Part shown: one piece after another, positions 1 through 8,310 of the stretch
Layout: each line of letters opens with the position of its first letter
Numbering within the stretch: the stretch's first letter is position 1
Origin: Goniomonas avonlea
Taxonomy: Eukaryota > Cryptophyceae > Goniomonadida > Goniomonadaceae
Reading direction: 5' to 3'
Assembly: GCA_003573635.1 (NCBI GenBank)
Contig: QUTJ01031697.1
Span: 1-15,278, forward strand
DNA length: 15,278 bases
The notes under the pieces: model-generated
What the model saw: only the letters and a program-made list of their open reading frames with translations
What the model was told of the DNA's origin: nothing
Databases searched by the model: none
Program-made: the position numbers and the translations under genes

Positions 1-313
1 AGAGAGAGAGAGAGAGAGTTAACAGACCTCGCCCCTGCTTCCCTTCGGGGAAGGTGGGAGGGGGGGGGGGCGAGAGGGGCGGCTCCTCCGGTCCCCGTTG
101 TGTTGTTTTATTACAATAAATTATATTGAGACTAGAAGATTTAGCCCTCCCGATGCTTCGCATGTGCCATGCGAGGCTTTTTTCATTACTGTGCGGTCTC
201 GAACTGATTAGGATTGGATAAGTTGTTTAGGATTGAATAACAACGCGCTCACAATTGTAAGTACGATATGACTGAGAATAGGCAACTGTATTTGCCGTGG
301 CGTTCTACACTAC
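1..313. other. Left-edge region, probably intron of the secreted discoidin gene
   Basis: On the minus strand this follows a splice donor (gtagtg, first base 313) after the last discoidin exon that I can see. I find no exon encoding the expected next strand of the domain, so the intron appears to run to or past the window edge. It begins with an AG dinucleotide run (1-18), has a G run at 60-70 inside GC-rich sequence, and carries a hairpin at 155-177 followed by T residues. A short direct repeat (ttaggattg) lies near 208-240. Confidence 0.4.
155..183 (+). other. Hairpin followed by a T run
   Basis: The arms gcttcgcatg (155-164) and catgcgaggc (168-177) pair with one mismatch-like G-T position around a 3-nt loop, and six T residues follow directly. 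The shape is that of a bacterial intrinsic terminator, but the surroundings are eukaryotic and probably intronic. It could be chance or a small RNA-processing structure. Confidence 0.35.
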
Positions 314-3191
314 CTGGATCCACTCGTTGTTGGCGCCGGTCAAGGACCCCCACCCATCCTGGGTCAAGTACCCCTTGTTTGCAGGCATGTCAGCATGTTG
401 TGATTGCGCCGTGAGCTGTTGTGTCAATGTCAATGTCAAGTCACTGTGACAATGGTGCCAACGACATGGTGTGTCGTTCGTCAGTGTGTCACTGTGTGTG
501 CCACTGTGTCATGTGTGTCAGGGGGATGTGTGCCACTGTGTCACTGCGTGTCACGGTGTGTCAGTGTATGTCACCGTGTCACCGTGTGTCACTGTGTCTG
601 TAAGTCACTGAGTGTGAGTGTGTGTCACTGTATGCCACTTTAGGTCACTGTCACTGCATCACTGTGGCAATCCACCTCTGGCAGTGCGGGTGTGATCTGT
701 AATTGTAATTGTAATCTTGTACTGTAATTGAAGGTGCAAGCCCATGGAAAAGAGAACAAAGACAGATCATATGCTCGAGTATCAAAGCCACAGGAAAAAT
801 GCATGAATTCTCACCGCAGGCTTCGGTGATTGACCGACGCCAACAGGAGTGTTCGCCAAACTATCTGCAAGGTCGGGTGTTGGTGTCCGAGTCGAAGCCC
901 TCAAAAAAACGGTTCTGAGGGCGAATCGGGATATGACTCACCAATGAGTCAGCGGGTCATGTCATGTGAGTCACGAGGATGACCCACATGACTCACTCAC
1001 TCACATGACCCACATGACTCACTCACATGACTGACTGACTCACTACACTCTCTGTCACGAGCTGCAGCCGGGCTCACTCAAGGGTGACTCACGTGAGTAG
1101 GTGTACAGCTCAATTCGACAAGATGGGTGACCACTGTAGGCCAGGACCAGGATTCGCCAGTATTGAGCAACAACAGGTGAAAACACCTGCAAAAGCCCAA
1201 GTCAGAAAATTATGCAAAAAAAAGTGTTAGTATTTCAGGACTCTTGCGCGCGCGCACACACACATTGTATTGAGTACACACTGGCATGATCAGTAACATG
1301 TTTTTTTGTCTGGCAGTACTGCCAGTGGACGCCTGCACCACAGTAAAAGGCATCCTGTCTTCACACTTGTGGGGTCTCTACCGCAGCAATCCTAATCGAG
1401 AAAAAAGGCAGAGCGAGGCGTACTGTACACTGGATACGATTCAACTTACATGTTCCACAGGATCCACAGCGTTGACGGGTCCAGTAAGAGTTGCGAGGTC
1501 CACAAAACCAGTGGTGCTGTTGCTGTACTGAAGTTTGAACGATGTCAGCCATTGTGGGTTCGGTCCGCGGGCCTGAAGGTCACGTATTAGTCGTTTGAGA
1601 TTGTTTGTGTGTTTTCCTTGTCCCAAGCACCTCTCTCCGCTCTAATCATCACTCGGTACTATCACAAACATGACAGACCATGAAATACTAACAGACCCTC
1701 CCTGGTGCGGATGGTGAGTGAGTGGAGAGCGGGTGGGTGATGGAGACGACTGGTTGATGACCAACTCCAGTGACGAAATAGATACGAGTAGTGTCGGACA
1801 GCGACGATTACCTTTATAGCCATCTTCCCAATCCAAGTGGGCGTGGTCAGGTCAGCCTGGCAGTGCAAGGTAAGGGCCAGGGTGCACACTGCTGTAAGAA
1901 AAGCGTAAAACTAATCAACTACTCGGAGCCAATTTGACGCCAACTTCAACAGGAGGGGGAAGCAGAAGAACAGAGACTGAGCACTTAGAGTCACGGTTGC
2001 TTCGAGTCACCTGGAGCCAGTCACCTAGTTGCTGCCATTGAGCACACCATCCCTCGATACTTTCGAACGTCCCACGATGGGCCGCACAATAGGGTGAAGC
2101 ATCCACGGACGAGGCTGTTAGCTGTCAGCGAGTGTGAGTACTAGCCTGAGGCCGATGAGCTGTGAGGGTGTCTGACTAGTGAGAGTGAGTACGAGCTCAG
2201 GCTAGTCAGGCAGGGCTGTCTCAGCACGTAGTAGTTTGAGCGCTGTGTCAGTGTGGAGCTACTGGAGTCGTGACAAGAATTCAACAACCTGGGGCTTTGG
2301 CGCAACACCCACTTGGACAGGCTCGTAGACCACTGTGATGGTGGAGTCAGTACATGGAAGCAGTCCATGCACTGTGAATATCACATGCACGTACCCTGGC
2401 AGTTGATCCCATCTCCTTGGTGGTGCGGGTTCGCACACGAGCAGTGCACAGAAGCGTCTGTGCCAACGCATGGTCCGCGATTATTGGCGGCACAAACGCT
2501 TGTGGAGCAGCGGCACTGTCCTTGTGAAGAGGTTGCCAGGTATCCAAAGGGAAACGCCCCTTCGGATGCCAATCCCGAGTAGTTGTCGGGGCCGGCGCCA
2601 CAGCCTGCACCAGCGCAAGTTGTCAGTGGCGGAGTAGCAGCCCGGTGACTACAGCTCACTGGTATTGTTGACAACTGACACTATCTTGGCCACAGCACGG
2701 TTCCCGGTACCCTGCGACCCCACAGTCGCTGTAAGGCGGTTCGTACAATTAAGCTCGACCCCGACCGTCGAGGAAGCAGCAGGGTCGGCCCAGATTGACA
2801 CCTTGGTGGTAGCTGGAGGACAATTTGCGAATTTAGCAGTGATCCCAAGAGAAAACAATCCCGGAGCAGGCAGGGTGAAAGTAATGTCCCTGTCCCCAAA
2901 GAACTGAGACGAGCTCAAAGACACACCGGAACCAGCGCAAAGTGTGACCTGGCAGGGAACTGGGGGTTAATGAGCTGTGGAAAACACCGAAAGAACAATA
3001 TTGTCTCGTTTCGAACAGACCCAGGCTTGAAGACGCACCTCTTCATTATCAGACGCGACAATTTTCAAAGTCCCGCCAAGGCTGCCAGGAGCCAAAGACA
3101 ACCCAATGGGTAAAACATGAATTGTCTGCTGCACACATGCTGGAGCGACGGCGTGGAGCAAGACCAGGAGTAGCAAGGGTGTCCAGCGCAT
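314..3191 (-). CDS. Secreted EGF-like / F5/8 type C (discoidin) repeat protein, partial
   Basis: Ten exons join in frame (407 codons, open at the left edge): 3191-3039, 2948-2660, 2604-2395, 2332-2289, 2121-2011, 1856-1812, 1572-1450, 1186-1093, 864-815, 415-314. The start MRWTPLLLLVLLHAVAPAC is a clear signal peptide. Residues 52-147 are unrecognised and beta-rich. Residues 180-216 form an EGF-like module (C180, C185, C193, C202, C204, C216, ending GDGINC). Residues 233-356 form an F5/8 type C domain: LTASS start, WLQADL, then PQWLTSFKLQYSN, VAQYWRI and IELYTYS. A second copy starts at 374 (LTAQS ... NNEWIQ) and runs off the edge. Discoidin domains bind sugars or phospholipids, so an adhesion or extracellular-recognition role at the cell surface is inferred. 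The 44-nt exon 2332-2289 with its weak donor (gttgtt) is the least certain piece; skipping it would need a different acceptor at 2114 to keep frame. The following gene-free stretch hides its promoter. Confidence 0.8.
425..660. repeat. TGTCAC-rich minisatellite in a discoidin-gene intron
   Basis: Degenerate short units of the type gtcactgtgtgtc, variably 8-15 bp, repeat across this stretch. It lies within the 399-nt intron 416-814 that separates the linker exon from the first exon of the second discoidin domain. Spacing and units are irregular, so this is a minisatellite and not a CRISPR array. Confidence 0.8.
930..1060. repeat. GACTCA/CATGACTCAC tandem repeat in an intron
   Basis: Multiple copies of tgactcac, catgactcac and their near-complements are packed between 930 and 1060, inside intron 865-1092 of the secreted discoidin gene. 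TGACTCA is also the AP-1/bZIP core, but the dense simple repetition makes microsatellite origin the simplest reading. Confidence 0.7.
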
Positions 3192-3856
3192 TGTCAGAAC
3201 TTGTGGTCCTGTGCAAGTAGGTGGGGCGAAGGTTCCTGAGGACCTGAGCTGTCAAAAAGTGGGCCAAAAGTGCCGTTCTGAGATTCTGAGAATTAAACCG
3301 AACGAAGTAAAACGTTAGGTATCTATCGGATCTTTCCTTTCTAAACGTGGAAAATTAAGTAGAAGAGGGGGTCCAACGGTGCGGTCACATAGTAATCAGC
3401 GGTGCGGCGGTTGGCCCGGAAATCCTGGTGCGGCAGCCGCGGCTGGGGGTGCCGACACAGATACTCAACCGCCCGAACCGCCCGAACACGAAATACAACC
3501 GCTCTGATTAGTCATTTAAATTCTTCAGGGTGTTCACGAGGGAACCATCATTCAACCATGAGCCTGGCATTAGGGACCCAAGTCGGATTCACTGGAATCC
3601 TGCGGAAACTGAACGCAAACCGACACTCCGTAACCGAAAAGCATGCCGTGCCGGCGTTGTTGCTGCCGCACCGCTGAGCATCTCCGAGTCTGCTGACTGG
3701 TCTGCGCCGCCTGCGAGCGCTCTTCCATCTCCCCCCCCGACCCTGGGTGCGTTCTGATGTCCAATTGACTGTGCCAACGACCAGCCTTCGGTTTTGGGTT
3801 GTCGCAGCCGATAGGGGGGCGACAGCTCAAACTGGTTTCGCAGTTTCAAAGATGTT

Positions 3857-4020
3857 GTACTTCCTCGGTGCTTGAATACCCTCTCTCTCTCTCTCTACGA
3901 GTGCCTCCTAGTCGAGCATCCTTTCAGTACGATGAAACTTCTTTCAGTACGATGGGTCATTTTTTTCTTACTCCTTTCAGTAGAGAGAGAGAGAGAATAT
4001 TCAAGCATCTAGGAAAGTAC
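3857..4020. mobile_element. Fold-back (MITE-like) element with about 40-bp inverted arms
   Basis: The left arm 3857-3896 and the reverse complement of the right arm 3982-4020 match closely: gtac, then ttcct, then tgcttgaata followed by a CT run. The 85-bp interior has three copies of ctttcagta (3921, 3941, 3974). The block gtacgatgggtcattttt occurs at 3947-3964 and again at 4017-4034, spanning the right end. There is no coding capacity and no certain target-site duplication, so it may be a non-autonomous transposon remnant or a locally generated inverted repeat. Confidence 0.45.
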
Positions 4021-4904
4021 GATGGGTCATTTTTCAAATGGGCTTAGATAGTGTTTCTTCTGGCTGATTGGTACAGGATTGAAACCAGAGCGAGACCACA
4101 AAGGGCCCGAATAATGGCCGAATTGCTTGGCAATCTAGATATCAGAAAATTCTGTCATCGGAAAATTATCCACGAAAAAAAAAACGTCGTACTGGTACGA
4201 TATCGTACTCGACTAGGGGGCACTAGTGTCAACAAACATGATTTCAATTTATTACATGACTGTGGAAGGGACCTCTATTGTGGAGATGATTGGATTCAAG
4301 ATCTATCATGCACACGTGCCGGTCTCGGCGGCATGCAGAGCAATTTGCTCTGTGCCAAGTTGCCACTGCCAACTCCTAGCTAGTCCTAGGTGCAATTAAT
4401 TTCAAAAATATTCGGCAGTTTAAAAATTATATAGGTATAGAAATATCAATATTCTTGGCACGCGCGAGGCACTCCACTCCTTGGCACGAGGCCGAGATCA
4501 CAGCAGTTCCTAGCTCAGGGACCATGTGTAGGACGCGCCAGCGCCTGAGGACACACACACGCCAAGATGAAGGAGCATGGGACAAAGCCAAGTAATATTT
4601 GGACCGTACACCTGACATACGTATACACACCGGACTCTGAATTACGCTACACTACATGACAACTTAGGGGTTAGAGGGATATGACGAGCACTACTTATCC
4701 GCTGTACAAGGCGGAATAAAATCAGTACTGTGAAGACACAAATGTGGATGGGCAAACCCTAAGGGAAGTACGGGGCGACACGGTTTAAAAGATGTTGTCA
4801 TTGATTATAAATGGATAATTATCAGCATCTTGATTGATATACTAAACTGTGGAACCAGTTTAAGCTGTTGCCCCCCTGCAGCACGGTCGGCCCGCCGCGA
4901 GCTC

Positions 4905-4945
4905 GAAGAAACTCAGCACAACAAATCTTTCATTCGACAGCCAGA
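4905..4945 (-). repeat. Stray fragment of the CLN5 3'-end repeat unit
   Basis: The plus-strand string gaagaaactcagcacaacaa followed by atctttcatt closely matches gaggaaactcagcatacaac followed by aaatctttaatt in the array at 5703-5948, in the same orientation and about 0.9 kb away. It is too short and diverged to be coding. Confidence 0.45.
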
Positions 4946-5702
4946 TATATGCTCGATAAGGCGGCGAAAACTTCTCCGTCACAACGGAATTTTTTTTTGT
5001 GAGGAGAACGAAAAAAGGCCCAATCATGAATTTCAAGGCCAGATTGGAGGTGTTCCCGTCATCTCAAATAGCCGGTATGGAAATTTCCAGTTTAATAGTT
5101 CACACCGCGTTCCCGCCTCCTTCAAAATTTGAGTGCACGAGGCCAAATTCTCGAGGCTCCACCCTCAGCCAAAAATCCGCGCAATGCTGAAACTTGAGGC
5201 TCAGTTTCCACAGTGATCCAGCCCGTTCTGCTGTGACATATGGGGGGTCTTGACCATCAGGACCCTTGTGGCTGACTTTTCCCGCAGGCACCTTGCTCNA
5301 ACAGCCTCTCTGGAGGGTTTACAGCCTTGATACGAATCATATCCAGAATAAAAATTATGAGAATCCGACTGCTTCAAGCACTGGCAATGTCCTGACACTA
5401 TTTAAGTGTATTTATCGGACACATTGGAGCCCGAGACAAATGAGAAAATATATATTTATGAATGGTTTTCGAAGCGCGACCCAGCTTGTTGGAATGGCCT
5501 CGCTGTTGTGATTCCAACGCACTATTGAACGCCTCTGTGCGAGGCTCCGTCGTGACATACGGTCCAAGAGAGAGGCAGCTCTTGCATGAGAGCGCCATCC
5601 GGATCGATCGACCTCGGAAAAAGGTTTCGACCGGTTTATACACGTTTTTTTTGGCTGTGAAAAATATTGTGATGCATTCTTACTCGTACAACATTCACCC
5701 CG

Positions 5703-5948
5703 TCCAGGGAGGGGACACGCAGCATACAACAGTCGAGAGTGTCGCCAGGGAGGGGACACGCATACAACACATCTTTAATCGTGAGAGATACAGCACCTTC
5801 GGCCCGTGCAAGAGTGCAGCCAGAGGGTTAAAAAACGTTGGTGTAGCCAGGAGAGGAAACTCAGCATACAACAAATCTTTAATTGAGAGATTCTTACAAC
5901 ACCTTTGGCCCGTCGAGAGTATAGCCAGGGAGAGGAAACTCAGCATAC
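5703..5948 (-). repeat. Degenerate tandem array derived from the CLN5 terminal exon
   Basis: Read on the minus strand, copies begin with gtatgc at 5948 (inside the CLN5 last exon), 5869, 5765 and 5727, giving spacings of 79, 104 and 38 bp. Shared parts include ctgagtttcctctc, the gggccaaaggtg/gggccgaaggtg block and attaaagat. The first unit encodes the C-terminal residues and stop of CLN5. Later units carry small indels that break the frame, so they are not coding. The attaaa motif recurs in two units and could act as a poly(A) signal. Confidence 0.75.
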
Positions 5949-6891
5949 TTGGGCTCGATGTAGGGGAAGTGGAGCTTCAACAGGTAGTACTGTTGGTTGT
6001 AGTAGAGATAGAACTTATGTTCCCAGAAGAGATCCTCGACAAGGAATTCGACAAGGTGTTCCAGGTTCTTGACCCAACTGTGTGAGAGATTAAGAGAGAA
6101 GACGACAAGGTGTCTGGGTTCTTGACCCACCAGGAGACAAGGCGACAAGGTCTTTCGGAGAGAGAGAGGGGGGGGGATTCAAACCATCTAGAACCGCTGA
6201 GCTGCCACAGATCCCAAGGGGATATCCGCCTGGACAGATCCCAGGGGATCTGCCTGGGATCTGCCTGGACAGATCCCAAGGCTACAGATCCCAAGGGGAT
6301 CTGCCTGGACAGATCCCAGGGGATCTGCCAGGGATCTGCCTGGACATCCCAAGGCTACAGATCCCAAGGGGATCTGCCTGGAGCAAGCGTGGGACCACCC
6401 AGGGACCCAGTTTCCTGAGTGGTCAGAAAGGAGGTGTGTGTGTCTGTGTGTGCGTGGAGAGAGGGAGAGGGAGAGAGGGGACAGGGGGAGAGGGAGGGAG
6501 AGAGGGGAGGAGGGGGGGCTGAGCGTCTCTCTCAGCGTTCTCTGAGCTCTCTCCTGCGCATCTAGAAATTGCGAAAAAATGAGTCTCTTCTCTCTGTGCT
6601 CTCCTGCACAGTGTATCGAGAACTTGACGTGTGTGAGTGCGAGAGAGAGGGTGGGAGAGGGGCGGGGGGAAGAGAGAGAGGGGGGAGGGGTGCGTCTCTC
6701 TCAGCCTGCGTATGTAGAAATTGGGTAATTCTGACGCACGACTGGTGTGGCTGGAACCTCGAGTAGAACTTAAGCATGTCCTCCCTGTGGTCTTCAAACT
6801 TCACAACTTCCCAGCTCTTCGCCACAAGGTTCATGAGAGTGTACCTGCGGGACGGTGTCATGACGCTGGTTCGGCCACTGCCTGCCTTTCT

Positions 6892-6922
<31 letters not shown>

Positions 6923-8024
6923 CCTCACTGAAGCGGTTGCTCAGATGGATGATTGGTGACTCGCTCACTCGCTCCTCTCCCCCACTCTCTCGCTCCTCGC
7001 TCCCACGCTCTTCTCGCTCTCGCAGCAAGGTAGCGGAGCTCCACTGGACAGTGGGAAGCACCACTACACAATCCATGCAATAATCCAAGCACCACTACAC
7101 AATCCATGCAATAATCCACGTTACACTAAAATTTCTCACTTCGGAGCTCCAGCAGTCTGGTTGAATGTAGCACCGAAGGAGTAAAGCGCGTCGAACACCC
7201 GCAAAACGTAGTCTTTGCAGTCAAAAGAGCCCACCACGTACTGGCGCTTCTCGGGGTCATCCTCCCATTTTTGCACGACAGTCCACTGCATCATTGTGTT
7301 GAATTTGGGGAGGCGGGGGTATCGAGCGTACTGTTTCGTAGTAAATGCCCGTGTCGTTGTCCTTCTGCTGCCATGCCATCAGCTGGTTGAACTGAGAGCC
7401 ATTAATATGGGAGACAAGGTGCATTGACCCGTTTTGAGACCAATGCAGGTCTGTAATGCCATCATAGAAGCAAGCCGCTCCTGCGAAAATTGGTTAGAAG
7501 CACGGGACAGGGCATTCGAACGCGTTCGAACGGACCTTGGTTGCACCAAAGGAGCTCCTCGGTTCCGGACGCGTTTGAAATTTCGTGAGGAAAGGTGCAG
7601 TTGCCAAGTTGATCCAACTCATACCACTCCATGGTAAAATTCTTGCCTGTTAATGGGATTAGTGAGCGGCATTGGTCACAACAAATTGAAATCGTTGCCT
7701 GTTTTGATGCTCTTCATTCCAATCGCGTCGTGAAATCCCTTGAAGTGTGCCATGAGGTCGCCAAACTTGAACTCCCAGATGGGGGCTTGAAGGGCCCAAA
7801 CCTCCACGGTGTCGTCGGCGTCAAGAACCGGTGGGGCAGTTTGGTCTGTTGGGGGTCAAGGCGAAGCAAGGGAGCCAGGACAACTCACTTGGGCAAAACG
7901 CAAACTCCGCCTGGCAATACGAAGGATTCTCAACACGGTGATCGACACGTTGGTACGGAATCAGAGGCGGGTTCATCGCATGTACACACGCCACAACCAC
8001 GGCAAGAAAGATGAGCGCTTTCAT
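5894..8024 (-). CDS. CLN5: CLN5-like lysosomal BMP synthase
   Basis: Seven exons join in frame to 325 residues: 8024-7889, 7845-7699, 7646-7536, 7480-7332, 7285-7140, 6844-6740, 6077-5894. CLN5 is a soluble glycoprotein of the lysosome lumen with an NlpC/P60-like fold. The human protein makes bis(monoacylglycero)phosphate by transacylation and its loss causes neuronal ceroid lipofuscinosis. The start has a signal peptide ([16 protein letters not shown]). Hallmarks are [29 protein letters not shown] (His84), TMEWYEL (Glu101), [30 protein letters not shown] (Cys204), and near the end [11 protein letters not shown] and EFPLPGYTL. His84, Glu101 and Cys204 align by motif with the reported human catalytic residues. 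Several N-glycosylation sequons (NFT, NCT, NDT) are present. Intron 7647-7698 uses a GC donor; introns 6845-7139 and 6078-6739 are swollen by repeats. It is head-to-head with the V-ATPase a gene. Confidence 0.93.
6037..6150 (-). repeat. Duplicated start of the CLN5 last exon inside the preceding intron
   Basis: The plus-strand segment 6049-6076 (cgacaaggtgttccaggttc, then ttgaccca) recurs almost exactly at 6103-6130 within the intron, and cgacaagg occurs four times (6037, 6049, 6103, 6143). On the sense strand the real exon has an AG acceptor after a long pyrimidine tract. The upstream copy lacks AG at the equivalent place, which is why I do not treat it as an exon. Confidence 0.65.
6208..6382. 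repeat. Palindromic GATCCC tandem repeat in a CLN5 intron
   Basis: A 75-bp unit (6235-6309) is followed directly by a 73-bp copy (6310-6382) differing by a 2-bp deletion and few substitutions, with a partial copy at 6208-6234. Each unit contains near-palindromes such as cagatcccaaggggatctg, so the RNA of either strand could form serial hairpins. It sits in the 662-nt sixth intron of CLN5. Confidence 0.85.
6430..6710. repeat. GA/GT-rich low-complexity tract in a CLN5 intron
   Basis: Runs of gagagagg, ggggag and gtgtgtctgtgtg dominate, making the CLN5 sense strand a long polypyrimidine stretch within intron 6078-6739. Two related blocks (about 6430-6560 and 6640-6720) each include a tctctctcag string followed within about 60 bp by tagaaattg. 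Open frames here are compositional artefacts. Confidence 0.75.
6901..6924. repeat. Homopolymer of 24 C (24 G on the CLN5 sense strand)
   Basis: An uninterrupted C run lies in intron 6845-7139 of CLN5, about 60 nt upstream of the AG acceptor on the sense strand, where it reads as G24. Such a tract can form G-quadruplex structures; its exact length may be affected by sequencing error. Confidence 0.9.
7057..7118. repeat. Perfect 31-bp tandem duplication
   Basis: Two identical 31-bp copies (7057-7087 and 7088-7118), beginning agcaccactacacaatccat, are adjacent in the CLN5 intron 6845-7139, about 20 nt inside its donor. Identity suggests a recent duplication. Confidence 0.95.
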
Positions 8025-8310
8025 CACCGACAACTCCCTCCCGACCGTCAGCAAGCCACTATCAATCAGCTCACGGAGTGCCGTTTGAGACCAGCTCTAC
8101 TGTAAACTGTTACATAAGCTAGCGTCGTGGTCGTGGGTTTTTTTAGGGCCAATTGAGGCGCCTGAGTTGAGGTTGGGATATGACATCCATCAACCCAACT
8201 CGAGTCGCGACCAAGGCGGACATCGCAAGCAACCTCGTTCGGGTTCAGCAAAGGTGGGCGAAGGAAGCGTTTCGGAGAATGACCATTGACCGTTTTTGTT
8301 TGTTTGGCAG
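8025..8310. promoter_or_regulatory. Divergent promoter between CLN5 and V-ATPase a, with a probable 5'-UTR intron
   Basis: Only 286 bp separate the two start codons. A CCAAT pentamer is at 8149-8153, and a weak inverted repeat pairs ggttggg (8171-8177) with cccaact (8194-8200). The V-ATPase ATG directly follows tttggcag, and caaag|gtgggc at 8254 would give a 57-nt intron 8254-8310 typical of this window, so a 5'-UTR intron is likely. An upstream ATG (8180) would splice out of frame. I see no CACGTG/CLEAR-type element and no clear TATA box. Confidence 0.6.

Larger units (their letters stand above)
3192..5702. other. Intergenic stretch without a recognisable gene
   Basis: This lies upstream of the secreted discoidin gene and downstream of CLN5 (both on the minus strand). 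Open frames up to 110 codons exist (for example 4051-4383 on plus), but none shows a family motif, splice-supported continuation or coding-like composition that I can defend. It contains a fold-back element (3857-4020), a fragment resembling the CLN5 3'-end repeat (about 4905-4945), AT-rich patches around 4390-4450 and 5340-5460, and one undetermined base at 5299. A promoter for the discoidin gene should sit just above 3191, but I see no convincing core element. Confidence 0.6.

Noticed and set aside
155-183. Rho-independent terminator
   Set aside because: The shape fits, but the surrounding DNA is eukaryotic with spliceosomal introns, so a bacterial terminator call is not supported.
425-660. 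Possible CRISPR-like or regulatory repeat array
   Set aside because: Units are short, irregular and without unique spacers; it is a minisatellite in an intron of a eukaryotic gene.
930-1060. Cluster of AP-1-like (TGACTCA) transcription factor sites
   Set aside because: The motif is generated by a simple tandem repeat inside an intron; density alone is not evidence of regulation.
2289-2394. A 23-nt intron (2372-2394) joining the EGF-like exon directly to the next open frame
   Set aside because: It keeps frame, but 23 nt is far below the 43-nt minimum seen elsewhere; a 62-nt intron to 2333 with a ctgac branch-like site fits better.
4051-4383. A 110-codon plus-strand open frame in the intergenic stretch
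   Set aside because: No recognisable domain, no splice-supported extension, and an unremarkable composition; it could not be told from chance.
3192-5702. tRNA, snRNA or rRNA genes in the gene-free stretch
   Set aside because: No cloverleaf with a convincing B-box, and no recognisable conserved RNA motif, was seen on either strand by eye.
5462-6085. A 207-codon plus-strand open frame
   Set aside because: It runs antisense over the last CLN5 exon and the derived tandem array. The minus strand there encodes recognisable CLN5 C-terminal motifs with matching splice phase.
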